A stretch of DNA of 49,752 nucleotides from an uncultured Porphyromonadaceae bacterium (GCA_902495245.1 CABUWI010000012.1:1-49752), one strand, 5' to 3'. Shown: positions 1-8,723, counted from the first letter of the stretch. Made by a program: numbers and translations. The notes: generated by a model from the letters alone, not told the origin.

Positions 1-89
1 ATCATCGATTTACATTTATGTCTAAATTTACAACAACCCTGAAAGGGCTGATGGCGCTCGCGCTCGGCTCTTTCGCCCTCGGAGCTGAC
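1..89. repeat. 89-bp terminal direct repeat, left copy
   Basis: The first 89 bases are identical to 49664-49752 by base-by-base reading. The repeat covers 17 bases of leader plus the first 24 codons (signal peptide) of the gene starting at 18. It is either an assembly overlap of a contig that closes on itself or a duplicated leader/signal region shared by paralogous secreted-protein genes. Confidence 0.97.
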
Positions 90-2990
90 GCCGCGTTGCC
101 TACGGTGTCTGACGCTCCCACCGATGGCCAGTTCGCCGACAATACCACATGGTATACTTGGCTTGCTAATGATGCCAAAGGCTATATAGTTGAGGATGAC
201 AGCTATAAAACTGCGTCAAAAAACAACTATTTGATTACTAATGCCACTTTGCCGGCTCTTTCGAACCAAGATGCCGCAATGTGGTGCTTCGTCGGAGATG
301 CCGATAGCGGTTATACCATTTACAACAAAAAGGGTACTGCCGCCAAAAAGCTGGGTTTCAAAAATCCCGGTGGCGGTAATGGTCAATACGCTTATGTAAA
401 GTTATATGATGCCGACGAACTCGCTGCGGACAACACCATCATAACGACTTTCCATATCGGTACGTATGGTAATGACGGTGTTTATTTTGAGAATTTCGCG
501 ACAAAAGGCGGTTCAGGGTCGTCGCATGTCATGCTCAATGACCGAGAAGTTAGCGGCAATCATATATTGGCCTTGTGGACCAATTGCGATAGCCCTGCAG
601 GGTACACCGGCAATAAATATATTCTTGCTCAAGCGTTTGATGTAAATAATGCAGAGCTGGTTCAGAAAAAGAACGAAGCAAAAGCCACTATTGAAGGCAT
701 TGGCGTGTTCTATCACAGTCAGACTGCTTACCAGAACGTAGTCAGCGAAATCGAACAGGCATACACTATTGCTGAGGTTAATAATCTTGTCAATCGCGTA
801 ATGAACGCTCTTGACAAGAAAATGGTTCATCTCACCTATGCTCCTCGCAATGGCGAGACAACAGCCAAGTATCTCGGCGTTGTCGGCGAGGGCAACACGC
901 GCGTGGCTAAACTGCTTGACGAAAAAGGTGCCCGCACAAAATGGAAACTTGTACGCGTAACCGGTCAAAATCGTTTCCGACTCATAAACACCGCTTCAGA
1001 CACATATATCGGCACGATTAAAAGTAACGGAGAAACAGTTACTACCGGTAATTATTTTGAGGTGGAGTTCAAGGTTAATACCGCGACTTCCGGAGCGGTT
1101 GTGTTAAAATATTTCAATACCCAAATCTGTTTGACCATTGGCGAGAGCCAAATCGGAAGCACTACCCACCAATATGCCTTACAATGGACTGCTGATAACG
1201 CGTCTGTACGCGATGATGCTGCCAATGCCTGGTTTGTTGAACCGGCCGGAATTGAGGTTCCGCAGGCACTTGAAGATGGCTATTACGTGATTCGCAGCAA
1301 TCGCGCTTTGACCGGAGCGCCCAATAGCTCTTATGGTTCTGCATTTCCCGGTTCATTGCTCGGCTGCTATACTCCCGACCGTGAAAAAGCACGCGCTAAC
1401 GCTACTGCTGCCGATAATGGCAAAACATACTCAAACGGTGTGCACGTGCGTCAGTTTATGACCGGCATGCAGACCATCTGGAAAATTGTACGTCAGTCAG
1501 ATGGTGGTTACAAGATTTACAGCATTATGGGTCTTGGCGAGAACGATGAGCCTTTAATGGGCATGACAATCAACGCTCAAAATGAGGTTGTCATTACCGA
1601 CAATCCGACAACTCTCTATTTTGTCAATCCTACCGCATATACGGGGTATACAGAAGAGAAGCGCTCGCCGCTCCCCTATGGCATCGCTATCAGCTCTACT
1701 CCCGACGCTCAGGAAAGCAAATGTTTCCATCTGTTGAACACGCTGACCAGCATTGACAACAATGTGATGACAACTGAAGACTATTACATTAAAGCGAATT
1801 TTGAATCTCCCTCTCAAGAAGGCGGCAAGACGAACCAAGGTGCTGTCTTCTACATTGAGCGCGTCAGCACTACTGATATCAACAACGCTATTGAAGCTTT
1901 CAAAGATTATGCAGCCAACAACCGCATGTTCGAACTTTTGAAAAATGTGCTGACTGACGAGGAAAAGGCTTATGCATTGGCGGAGAAGCCTAAAGATTTG
2001 ACTGTGAATTCTGTTGCAACCGCGCGTGAATATCTTAATGCAGGTTCGCAGGCAGCTTCAACCCGCGCATTTGAAATGCTTGACGGCAAGACCGTTCGCT
2101 TCGTTAACCGCATGAGCTCTCAGTACATGTATGTGCCTGCCGGCAGCACAACACTGAAAGGCTCAAATACTGATGTCAATGCTAACCTCCGTCACCTCTG
2201 GACAGTTGAGGTTGTCGATGCCACTATGCGTCAGGTTAAGCTGAAAAATTACGTTGACAACACATATATCGGTGTGATGGGAGGCCAAAATGCAGTGCTC
2301 GGTGTAGTTGACGGCTCTACCGATCACCCTGCAGGCGTTTACACCATGGCCCGTTATTATTCGCTCGACGGCAAATCGTTCTATATGAATCTGCTTGGCG
2401 CAAATGGAAGTAAGACGCATCATGCCATTCACCACGCAACTGTTGATCGCAATGACCTTCTGGTTTGGACTTCTGTCGCTTTGGCTTCGCACTGGACTAT
2501 GGAGAATGCCGTTGCCGACGACGTGAAGAACACTGAGGTAACGCTGAACTACGACAAGGAGAATAAGGTGATTGTCGTGTCGGGCGCTGCGCTTGAAAAG
2601 ACCGCAAACTTCCCCGAGGCATATGGCGTAACGCTGACTCCCGCCGCTGCAACCGCCGCTCTTGACGGCGAGACCGCAACCCCTGTTGAAGTTGCCGTTC
2701 CCAACGACAAGATTACCAAAGACGGTGAAACGTTCAAGGTTGACCTGAGCGAACTTAATGTTACGCCCTCGAACTATACGCTGAACTTCCCCGTGGGCTA
2801 CTTCACGATTAACAACAAGCTGGCTCCCGCCCTTAGCACTGCCGTAACCGTTTCCGAGCCTACCGGCATCAAGGAGGTTAATGCGGCCGAGAAGGGTGCC
2901 GAGGTGATTTATGACCTGCAGGGCCGTCGCGTAAGCAAGGCCGGCAAGGGCGTCTACATCATCAACGGCGTGAAGACCCTGGTTAAGTAA
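18..2990 (+). CDS. Large secreted modular protein with C-terminal sorting-type domain
   Basis: A 990-residue exported protein of unknown function. Residues 1-25 form a signal peptide (basic start, then a hydrophobic run ending in ALGADA). Three or four beta-rich modules follow at roughly 30-205, 268-410, 421-600 and 691-835. They contain recurring 'xMWxF...GYTIYN' or 'LWTVE...NTYIGVM' patterns that resemble beta-trefoil (ricin-like) lectin folds. Helical spacers lie at about 212-266 and 619-690. The last ~43 residues (PTGIKEV...YDLQGRRV...GVYIING) are the C-terminal domain typical of Bacteroidales proteins carried by type IX-like secretion and anchored outside the cell. The ATG at 18 is supported by the signal peptide. 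The matching right-edge copy suggests a long leader and a promoter at 49406-49435. Binding of a host or dietary glycan is plausible but is only inferred. Confidence 0.85.
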   Translation: MSKFTTTLKGLMALALGSFALGADAALPTVSDAPTDGQFADNTTWYTWLANDAKGYIVEDDSYKTASKNNYLITNATLPALSNQDAAMWCFVGDADSGYTIYNKKGTAAKKLGFKNPGGGNGQYAYVKLYDADELAADNTIITTFHIGTYGNDGVYFENFATKGGSGSSHVMLNDREVSGNHILALWTNCDSPAGYTGNKYILAQAFDVNNAELVQKKNEAKATIEGIGVFYHSQTAYQNVVSEIEQAYTIAEVNNLVNRVMNALDKKMVHLTYAPRNGETTAKYLGVVGEGNTRVAKLLDEKGARTKWKLVRVTGQNRFRLINTASDTYIGTIKSNGETVTTGNYFEVEFKVNTATSGAVVLKYFNTQICLTIGESQIGSTTHQYALQWTADNASVRDDAANAWFVEPAGIEVPQALEDGYYVIRSNRALTGAPNSSYGSAFPGSLLGCYTPDREKARANATAADNGKTYSNGVHVRQFMTGMQTIWKIVRQSDGGYKIYSIMGLGENDEPLMGMTINAQNEVVITDNPTTLYFVNPTAYTGYTEEKRSPLPYGIAISSTPDAQESKCFHLLNTLTSIDNNVMTTEDYYIKANFESPSQEGGKTNQGAVFYIERVSTTDINNAIEAFKDYAANNRMFELLKNVLTDEEKAYALAEKPKDLTVNSVATAREYLNAGSQAASTRAFEMLDGKTVRFVNRMSSQYMYVPAGSTTLKGSNTDVNANLRHLWTVEVVDATMRQVKLKNYVDNTYIGVMGGQNAVLGVVDGSTDHPAGVYTMARYYSLDGKSFYMNLLGANGSKTHHAIHHATVDRNDLLVWTSVALASHWTMENAVADDVKNTEVTLNYDKENKVIVVSGAALEKTANFPEAYGVTLTPAAATAALDGETATPVEVAVPNDKITKDGETFKVDLSELNVTPSNYTLNFPVGYFTINNKLAPALSTAVTVSEPTGIKEVNAAEKGAEVIYDLQGRRVSKAGKGVYIINGVKTLVK

Positions 2991-3057
2991 CTATCGATTA
3001 AAAACGCACATACATATATACTTTCAAACATAAGTATAGATAGATAGATGATTGAGT

Positions 3058-3093
3058 ACGGTGGCCCGTGAGGGTCGCCGTTCTTGTTGTTTT
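3058..3093 (+). terminator. Rho-independent terminator after the secreted protein gene
   Basis: A 10-bp stem (3058-3067 with 3072-3081, two G-T pairs) closes a GTGA loop and is followed by TTCTTGTTGTTTT. It lies 68 bases after the stop codon at 2990 and suits termination of the plus-strand gene. Confidence 0.8.
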
Positions 3094-3300
3094 AGGGTTA
3101 AGGGTTAAGGGTTAAAAGTTAAGGGTTAAGAGTGGGAGCCGCGAATAATCGGAGCCGCGGATTTTTCCGCGGGTCGTGTCGCGACAAGCCATTCTCGCCA
3201 AACGTTTGCCGCCAATCCGCGGAATAATCCGCGGCTCCGGTTGTTCACGCACAACGTTTTGCCGCCGATGGGAGAGGAAGTTTTCAACTTCCGGCATTCG
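3091..3300. repeat. Composite intergenic repeat element, copy A
   Basis: The element starts with heptamers TTAAGGG/TTAAGAG (3094-3132). It continues with GCCGCGGATTTTTCCGCGG, a TGTCGCGACA palindrome, then CCGCGGAATAATCCGCGG and GGAGAGGAAGTTTTCAACT. The same parts in the same order occur at 49124-49385 after another secreted-protein gene, so this is a dispersed element. No ORF in it looks real. Confidence 0.75.
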
Positions 3301-3359
3301 GGGACGGCATGGGACGCGCGCTCGGGTTGTGTAATTTGTTGCAGTATTGGTTGTTACGG

Positions 3360-3387
3360 CGGACGCACGAGCCGTGCGTCCCTACAG
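3360..3387. repeat. REP-like palindrome, single copy
   Basis: The core GACGCACGAGCCGTGCGTC is a near-perfect palindrome followed by CCTACAG. Five further copies occur at 8724, 11723, 11791, 36384 and 36455. This one lies in the gap between the convergent gene at 18-2990 and radC. Confidence 0.85.
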
Positions 3388-3442
3388 AATTTTTGGCATG
3401 AGCCGGGCGTGCCGACGGGTTATGGGTGAATCGGGAAGGGGG

Positions 3443-4135
3443 TCAGGAGAGGCGGCCGGAGTCGGCGTAGGAGTAGAAGCCGGCGGGGGAGATGATGACG
3501 TGGTCGAGGACGCGAATGTCGAAGAGGGCGCAGGCGTCTTTGATGCGCCGGGTGAGGGCGTCGTCCTGGGCGGAGGGGTTGAGTGAGCCCGAGGGGTGGT
3601 TGTGGACGAGGATAACGGCCGAGGCGCGTGAGTCGAGCACTTTCTTGACGAGCAGCTTGACGTCGACCACCGTTGCGTCGGTGCCGCCCGTCGAGAGGCG
3701 CTCGCGGCTTTCGATTGCGAGCCGGCGGTTGAGCATGACGACCCAGAATTCTTCGTGGTCGAGGGCTTCGAGGCGGTCGAGCATATAGCGATAGACTGTT
3801 TCGGAGCTTGCCAGCTGCTCTTTGGGGCGGGCGAGGGCGCCGCGGCAGCGCGAGCCGAGTTCGAGGGCGGCGATGACGGTCATGGCCTTGGCGGGGCCGA
3901 TGCCGGGCACGAGCTGCGAGAGTTCGCGCGGGGTGGCCTTGGCCAGTCGGCCGAGGTCGTTGTCGAATCGGGCAAGAATGTCGCGGGCCACGTCGATCAC
4001 GCTGCGGCCGCGCACGCCCACGCGCAGCAATATGGCGAGCAGTTCGGCGTCGGAGAGGGAGGCGATGCCGTGGAGCAGCGCTTTTTCGCGCGGTTTTTCG
4101 TCGTCGTTGAGGTCGCGAATCATTGGGGTGGTCAT
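3443..4135 (-). CDS. radC: RadC family JAMM/MPN+ domain protein
   Basis: A 230-residue protein that matches RadC along its length. It has an N-terminal UPF0758 segment (SDAELLAILL), a helix-hairpin-helix near residues 65-90 (LVPGIGPAKA), and the C-terminal metal-binding JAMM motif VHNHPSGS..PS..D. The family is widely annotated as a DNA-repair protein, but its real function is unsettled. Proteolytic or nucleic-acid roles have been proposed. The reading frame stays open upstream to 4351, but that extension runs inside the glycosyltransferase gene. The ATG at 4135 overlaps the upstream stop as ATGA, which fixes the start. It is the last gene of the cobB-nspC-GT2-radC operon. Confidence 0.92.
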   Translation of the reverse strand: MTTPMIRDLNDDEKPREKALLHGIASLSDAELLAILLRVGVRGRSVIDVARDILARFDNDLGRLAKATPRELSQLVPGIGPAKAMTVIAALELGSRCRGALARPKEQLASSETVYRYMLDRLEALDHEEFWVVMLNRRLAIESRERLSTGGTDATVVDVKLLVKKVLDSRASAVILVHNHPSGSLNPSAQDDALTRRIKDACALFDIRVLDHVIISPAGFYSYADSGRLS

Positions 4136-5151
4136 TCGTTTTTGCCGGCGCGGATTTCGAGTTCTTCGGCTTCGTTGCGGCCGCGTCCGAGCAGAACCTT
4201 GGTGAACCAGGCGCGGAGGAATCCGGCGCCGTAGCCATAGAGCTGAATCAGCGCGGCGGGCACGGCCATGAGGGCGATTTTGAGCGAGCGGGTGGAGGCG
4301 AGGGCGGCCGCGAAGAGCAGCAGCAAGTAGAGGCCCAGGGGGAGCAGCCACCAGAGGGAGAGGAACAGACCCATGAGCAAGAGCGCCACCGAGCCGAGCA
4401 GAAAGAGGGCGGGCAGGGCGTGGACGGGCTTGAGCGAGCCGGGATAGAGGAGTTGGAGCGTGATGCGGCTCATGCCGAACACGTAGACCTGGCGCGCGAA
4501 CTTGCGCAGGGAGAGGCGGCGGCGGTGATAGACGGCACAGGGGCGCAGCAGGGCTATGGAGAAGCCGGCGCTGCTGATGCGCGTTGACATGTCGATGTCT
4601 TCAGAGAACATTTCGCGGAAGCCGCCGACGCGTTGCCAGACGCGGCGCGAGAAGCCCATGTTGAACGTGCGGGGTTTGAATTTCTCGAGCTGTACCTTGC
4701 CGCCGCGAATGCCTCCGGTGGTGAGGAAAGAGGTCATGGCGAAGTTTATGGCCTTCTGCAGCGGGGTGAACGACGAGTGGGCCGCGTCGGGGCCGCCGTA
4801 GCAGTCGACGGGGTTGGCGTCGAGCTCGCGGGCAAGCGTGGCGAAATAGTCGGGGGGAATGACGCAGTCGGAGTCGAAAAAGACGAAATAGTCGCCGCGG
4901 GCGCGCTCCATGCCGTAGTTGCGCGCGGGCGAGCGCCCCTCGTTGGGCTTGAAGAAATAGCGGACGAAGTCGGAATGGGGGGCGCACTCGGGGCCGCAGG
5001 GGTCGGTCGAGCCGTCGTCGACGACGATGCACTCGAAGTTGCGCACCGTCTGCGCCGCGAGGCTTTCGAGCAGTGCGGCCACCTCGTCGCGGCGGTTATA
5101 GACGGGAATGATTATGCTGAATCGGGGCGCGGGGGCTGCTGCAGGGGTCAT
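4132..5151 (-). CDS. Membrane-anchored family 2 glycosyltransferase
   Basis: A 339-residue GT-A fold glycosyltransferase. The nucleotide-sugar domain begins with FSIIIPVYNR near residue 11. It then shows VVDDGSTD and the metal-binding FFDSDC (DxD-like) near residue 95. The ED motif (SEDIDMSTRI) marks the acceptor side, as in polymerising or lipid-linked GT2 enzymes. Two hydrophobic stretches around residues 245-310 should anchor the C-terminus in the inner membrane. The likely role is adding a sugar to a surface polysaccharide or lipid carrier; donor and acceptor cannot be read from the sequence. It overlaps nspC by ATGA at its start and radC by ATGA at its end, so it is translationally coupled in the operon. 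Confidence 0.88.
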   Translation of the reverse strand: MTPAAAPAPRFSIIIPVYNRRDEVAALLESLAAQTVRNFECIVVDDGSTDPCGPECAPHSDFVRYFFKPNEGRSPARNYGMERARGDYFVFFDSDCVIPPDYFATLARELDANPVDCYGGPDAAHSSFTPLQKAINFAMTSFLTTGGIRGGKVQLEKFKPRTFNMGFSRRVWQRVGGFREMFSEDIDMSTRISSAGFSIALLRPCAVYHRRRLSLRKFARQVYVFGMSRITLQLLYPGSLKPVHALPALFLLGSVALLLMGLFLSLWWLLPLGLYLLLLFAAALASTRSLKIALMAVPAALIQLYGYGAGFLRAWFTKVLLGRGRNEAEELEIRAGKNE

Positions 5152-6278
5152 GACATTCGGGATTTATAGTCGTCGTAGGTGAAGCGGCGCAGCACTTCGC
5201 ACGAGCCGTCGGCGCGGCAGAGCACGATGGCAGGGTGGGCGATGCCGTTGAACATGGTGGTCTTGACGGTTGTGTAGTGGTTCATGTCCTCGAGCGTGAG
5301 CCGGCGCCCGGGGGTGAGGGGCTCGTCGAAGGCCCAGTCGCCGATAAAATCGCCGCTGAGGCACGAATTTCCGCCCAGACGGTAAATATACCGTCCGGCG
5401 GGCGAAGACTCGCTCACGGCCGGCTTATAGGGCATTTCGAGCGTGTCAGGCATATGGCATGCGAAGCTGACGTCGACAATGGCGGTCGAGACGCCCTGAT
5501 TGCAGACCACGTCGACCACCTCGGCGATGAGGTCGCCCGTGCGCCAGGTCCATGCCGAACCGGGCTCGAGAATGACGTGGAGGCCGGGGTGGCGGCGCCT
5601 GAAGCCGCGCAGCAGGTCGACGAGGCGGTCGGTGTCGTAGCCCTCGCGGGTCATGAGGTGGCCGCCGCCCATGTTGACCCACTTGAGCTGCGGCAGCCAG
5701 CGGCCGAACTGGGTCTCGAAGGCGTCGAGCACCTTGGCCAGGTCGTCGGGTCCGCTCTCGCAGAGGGCATGGAAGTGGAAGCCCTCGATGCCGTCGGGCA
5801 GACGGTCGGGCATGTCTTCGGCGCTGACGCCGAAGCGCGAGCCGGGCAGGGCGGGATTGTAGAGGTCGGTTTCGATTACCGAGCAGCGCGGGTTGACGCG
5901 CAGGCCGGCCGACACGCGTGAGCCGCGGGCGGCCACGTCGGGCATGAAGCGCTCGGCCTGGCTCAGCGAGTTGAAGGTTATGTGGGTCGAGCCGTCGAGA
6001 TATTCGCCGATGGTGGCGGGGGTGTAGGCCGGGCAGTAGGAGTGGACCTTGGCGCCCAGCTCTTCGCGGGCCAGGCGCAGCTCGTTGAGCGAGCTGGCGG
6101 TGGCGTCGACGCCATATTCGCGCAGAATGGGGAACGTGCGCCACAGGGCATTGGCCTTGAAGGCCATGATGATTTCGACGTCGGCGCGGGAGGCCACGTC
6201 GCGAATCAGCTCGATGTTGCGTCGCAGTTTCTCTTCGTAGACAATATAGAAGGGCGAGGGAATCCGGTCTTTGGTCAT
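5148..6278 (-). CDS. nspC: Carboxynorspermidine decarboxylase
   Basis: A 376-residue fold-type III PLP enzyme. The PLP lysine is Lys41 in IIMAFKANAL. The glycine-rich phosphate-binding region (WVNMGGGHLMT) and the ACHMPD segment are typical of NspC. It decarboxylates carboxyspermidine or carboxynorspermidine to spermidine or norspermidine in the polyamine route used by Bacteroidota. The partner carboxyspermidine dehydrogenase is not in the window. Start ATG at 6278 overlaps the sirtuin stop as ATGA. Coupling to a sirtuin, a glycosyltransferase and radC is not an obvious functional pathway and may be only shared expression. Confidence 0.9.
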   Translation of the reverse strand: MTKDRIPSPFYIVYEEKLRRNIELIRDVASRADVEIIMAFKANALWRTFPILREYGVDATASSLNELRLAREELGAKVHSYCPAYTPATIGEYLDGSTHITFNSLSQAERFMPDVAARGSRVSAGLRVNPRCSVIETDLYNPALPGSRFGVSAEDMPDRLPDGIEGFHFHALCESGPDDLAKVLDAFETQFGRWLPQLKWVNMGGGHLMTREGYDTDRLVDLLRGFRRRHPGLHVILEPGSAWTWRTGDLIAEVVDVVCNQGVSTAIVDVSFACHMPDTLEMPYKPAVSESSPAGRYIYRLGGNSCLSGDFIGDWAFDEPLTPGRRLTLEDMNHYTTVKTTMFNGIAHPAIVLCRADGSCEVLRRFTYDDYKSRMS

Positions 6279-6970
6279 TTCAGCGGTTCGAGTAGTTTTG
6301 CGAGGGTCTGCATGCCCTTTGTGGCGGGTTGTGGAATCACATGTACGCTCGGGCTTACGGCGGCCGGGCGCGGGTCGATGTAGAACACGGGAATGCCGGG
6401 TCGGGCATAGTGCATCAGCCCGGCGGCGGGATAGACGTTGAGCGACGTGCCCACTATGACCAGAATGTCGGCCTCGGCCACGACCTCGGCGGCAGGCTCG
6501 ATCATCGGCACGGCCTCTTCGAAAAAGACGATGTGGGGGCGCACGTGATGGCCCTCGATAAGGGTCTGCGGCGTCGTCGAGAGGTCGGGGGGCGTGAGGG
6601 TGAACAGGCGCGAGGGGTCGGACATTGAGCGCACCTTCATGAGCTCGCCGTGGAGGTGGATAATGTGGTCGACGGGCGTGCCGGCGCGCTCGTGGAGATT
6701 GTCAACGTTCTGGGTGATGACCATGACGTCGAAGTCGCGCTCGAGCTCGGCGATGGCGCGGTGGGCGGCGTTCGGCTCCACCTCGAGCAACTGGCGCCGG
6801 CGGTCGTTGTAGAACTGATGGACCAGGGCCGGGTTGGCGGCGAAACCGGTGGCCGAGCACACCTCCATGACGGGATATTTCTCCCACAAACCGTCGGCAT
6901 CGCGAAAGGTCGAGATGCCGCTTTCGGCGCTCACGCCGGCGCCGGTCAGAAATACGAGTTTCTTTTTCAT
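6275..6970 (-). CDS. cobB: Sirtuin NAD-dependent protein deacylase, SIRT5/CobB type
   Basis: A 231-residue Sir2 protein with the NAD-binding GAGVSAESGI and TFRD, TQNVDNLHERAG, the catalytic His107 in HLHGEL, and GTSLNVYPAAG. Tyr54 and Arg57 (FYNDRRR) sit at the positions that make SIRT5/CobB enzymes prefer succinyl and malonyl lysine. The segment that normally carries four zinc-binding cysteines (about 110-150) has none, as in other short Bacteroidota sirtuins. I chose the ATG at 6970; an in-frame TTG at 6979 falls inside the promoter box. Only 6 bases separate that box from the ATG, so the mRNA is probably leaderless. It is the first gene of a four-gene operon. Confidence 0.9.
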   Translation of the reverse strand: MKKKLVFLTGAGVSAESGISTFRDADGLWEKYPVMEVCSATGFAANPALVHQFYNDRRRQLLEVEPNAAHRAIAELERDFDVMVITQNVDNLHERAGTPVDHIIHLHGELMKVRSMSDPSRLFTLTPPDLSTTPQTLIEGHHVRPHIVFFEEAVPMIEPAAEVVAEADILVIVGTSLNVYPAAGLMHYARPGIPVFYIDPRPAAVSPSVHVIPQPATKGMQTLAKLLEPLK

Positions 6971-6976
6971 ACGCTC

Positions 6977-6984
6977 CAAAGGTA
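6977..6984 (-). promoter_or_regulatory. TACCTTTG promoter box of the cobB operon
   Basis: TACCTTTG on the minus strand matches the Bacteroidota TAnnTTTG box. It ends 6 bases before the cobB ATG. No clear TTG upstream element is seen. Confidence 0.65.
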
Positions 6985-7003
6985 CGAAAAAAAATCGGTT
7001 TTC

Positions 7004-7060
7004 TGATAAGTTTTATAATTCTTATAAGTTCTTATAAGTTTTATAAACCTTATAAGTTTA
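7004..7060. repeat. AT-rich 9-10 bp tandem repeat (ATAAGTT family)
   Basis: About six imperfect units of ATAAGTTTT/ATAAGTTCTT occur in tandem, with a palindromic core AACTTATAAGTT. The array begins at the stop codon of the TatD-like gene (7058-7060 is part of a unit) and ends just upstream of the cobB promoter. It therefore separates two operons. Confidence 0.8.
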
Positions 7061-7570
7061 CTTTGCGGTGTCGGACTCGCGGAGCAGGCGGTCGGGGGGA
7101 ATGGCGGCGAGGGTGAGCGGGTTGAAGTGCTTGCCCAGCGAGATGTGGAAGCCGGCGCGCAGCAGCTGGGCGGCCAGTTCGGGCTTGCCGCGGAAGCCGT
7201 GGATTATCCAGGGCACGGCGGGGCGCAACTCGCGGCGCAGGGCGATGATTTCGCTCCATGCGCCGACAATGTGGAGCAGCAGCGGCTTTCGGGCCGACTC
7301 GGCCAGGGCGGCGTGGGCGCGCAAAAGGGCGGTCTGTTCGTCGACCGAGCCGATGCCGTGGAGCTTGTCAATGCCGCACTCGCCGATAAGCACCACGCGC
7401 GGGTCGGCGGCCATGAGCCTGACCCACTCCATGTCGGCGTCGGGCCACCAGGGGTGCCACCCGGCACTGTAGAGCGCGTCGGGGCGCAGCTCCATGCCCG
7501 GCTCGAGGTTGATTACGGCGTCAGTGGCCAGCGGGTTGTGGGTGTGAATGTCGGCGACGTCGGGAATCAT
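7058..7570 (-). CDS. TatD-family metal-dependent hydrolase, C-terminally short
   Basis: A 170-residue amidohydrolase-fold protein. The metal ligands are visible as DIHTHN near residue 7, the glutamate in GECGID near 63, LLLHIVGAW near 97 and IIHGFRG near 121. The final motif LLRESD (usually LLLETD) is followed by only three residues. TatD proteins are usually 220-265 residues and continue with the last barrel helix, so this copy is cut short exactly where the ATAAGTT repeat array starts. The repeat supplies the TAA stop. Known relatives act as 3'-5' exonucleases or D-tyrosyl-type deacylases; activity here is uncertain. The ATG overlaps the prfA stop as ATGA. Confidence 0.8.
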   Translation of the reverse strand: MIPDVADIHTHNPLATDAVINLEPGMELRPDALYSAGWHPWWPDADMEWVRLMAADPRVVLIGECGIDKLHGIGSVDEQTALLRAHAALAESARKPLLLHIVGAWSEIIALRRELRPAVPWIIHGFRGKPELAAQLLRAGFHISLGKHFNPLTLAAIPPDRLLRESDTAK

Positions 7571-8667
7571 TCGGCCTCCTGGAGCTTGGCGGCGTTCTCG
7601 GCCACGGTGAGGCGGTCAATGACCTCCTGAATGTTGCCGTTGAGAAAGTCGGGGAGATTGTAGACGGTGTAGTTGATGCGGTGGTCGGTGATGCGCCCCT
7701 GGGGGAAGTTGTAGGTGCGGATTTTGGCCGAGCGGTCGCCGGTGGAGACGAGGGTCTTGCGGCGCGAGGCGATGTCGTCGACGTATTTCTGATGCTCGCG
7801 GTCGTAGATGAACGTGCGCAGGCGGCTCAGGGCGCGCTCTTTGTTCTTGGGCTGGTCGCGCGTCTCGGTGCACTCGATGAGAATTTCCTCGCTGACGCCC
7901 GTCAGGGGGTTCTTCCACATATAGCGCAGCCTGACTCCCGACTCGACCTTGTTGACGTTCTGGCCGCCGGCACCGCCCGAGCGGAACGTGTCCCACTTGA
8001 TTTCGCCCTCGTTGATCTGCACGTCGAACTCTTCGGCCTCGGGGAGCACGGCCACTGTGGCGGCCGACGTGTGGACGCGGCCCTGCGTCTCGGTGGCGGG
8101 CACGCGCTGCACGCGGTGAACTCCCGACTCATATTTCAGCGTGCCGTAGACGTCGGCGCCGCTCACGGCGAAGACAATCTCCTTGAAGCCGCCGGCGGCG
8201 CCCTCGCTCACGGAGGTGATGGCCACGTTCCAGCCCTTAGACTCGCAGAAGCGGGCATACATCTTGAAGAGGTCGCCGGCAAATAGCGCGGCCTCGTCGC
8301 CGCCCGTGCCGCCGCGAATCTCGACTATGGCGTTCTTGGCGTCTTCGGGGTCGGCGGGAATCATTAGCAGCTTTATCTCCTCTTCCATGGCGGGGAGGGC
8401 GGCGCGTGCGGCGTCGAGTTCCTCGCGGGCCATGGCGCGCAGCTCGTCGTCTTTCTCGTCGGCGAGCACGGCCTCGGCCTCGGCCTCGTTGGCCAGGAGC
8501 GTGCGATAGCGTCGCATGGCGCCCGTCAGTCGCTCCAGCTCCTTATATTCCTTGGTCAGGGCGACGTAGCGCTTGCGGTCGGCAATGACGTCGGGGTCGG
8601 TGATGAGCGTGGCCACTTCTTCAAAGCGTTCTTCCACGCCGTCAAGTCTATGCAGCAGGTCGTTCAT
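7567..8667 (-). CDS. prfA: Peptide chain release factor 1
   Basis: A 366-residue class I release factor that reads UAA and UAG. The anticodon-like tripeptide Pro190-Ala191-Thr192 (RVPATETQGR) marks it as RF1 rather than RF2. The catalytic GGQ lies at 234-236 in SGGAGGQNVNK. The frame is open upstream to 8739, but that part lies in a REP-like palindrome and does not resemble RF1. The ATG at 8667 gives the usual N-terminus (ITDPDVIADRKRYV at about 22-35). It is the first gene of the operon with the TatD-like gene, from a promoter at 8779. The ~105-base leader carries the REP-like copy. Confidence 0.95.
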   Translation of the reverse strand: MNDLLHRLDGVEERFEEVATLITDPDVIADRKRYVALTKEYKELERLTGAMRRYRTLLANEAEAEAVLADEKDDELRAMAREELDAARAALPAMEEEIKLLMIPADPEDAKNAIVEIRGGTGGDEAALFAGDLFKMYARFCESKGWNVAITSVSEGAAGGFKEIVFAVSGADVYGTLKYESGVHRVQRVPATETQGRVHTSAATVAVLPEAEEFDVQINEGEIKWDTFRSGGAGGQNVNKVESGVRLRYMWKNPLTGVSEEILIECTETRDQPKNKERALSRLRTFIYDREHQKYVDDIASRRKTLVSTGDRSAKIRTYNFPQGRITDHRINYTVYNLPDFLNGNIQEVIDRLTVAENAAKLQEAE

Positions 8668-8723
8668 TTTTTTTTCTTGTTCAGCTATGTCCTCCGGGTT
8701 AACTGCGACATCGGTATGATGCG

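Noticed and set aside
3094..3132. Telomere-like TTAAGGG repeats suggesting a linear replicon
   Set aside because: The arrays are short and internal at several places, not at molecule ends.
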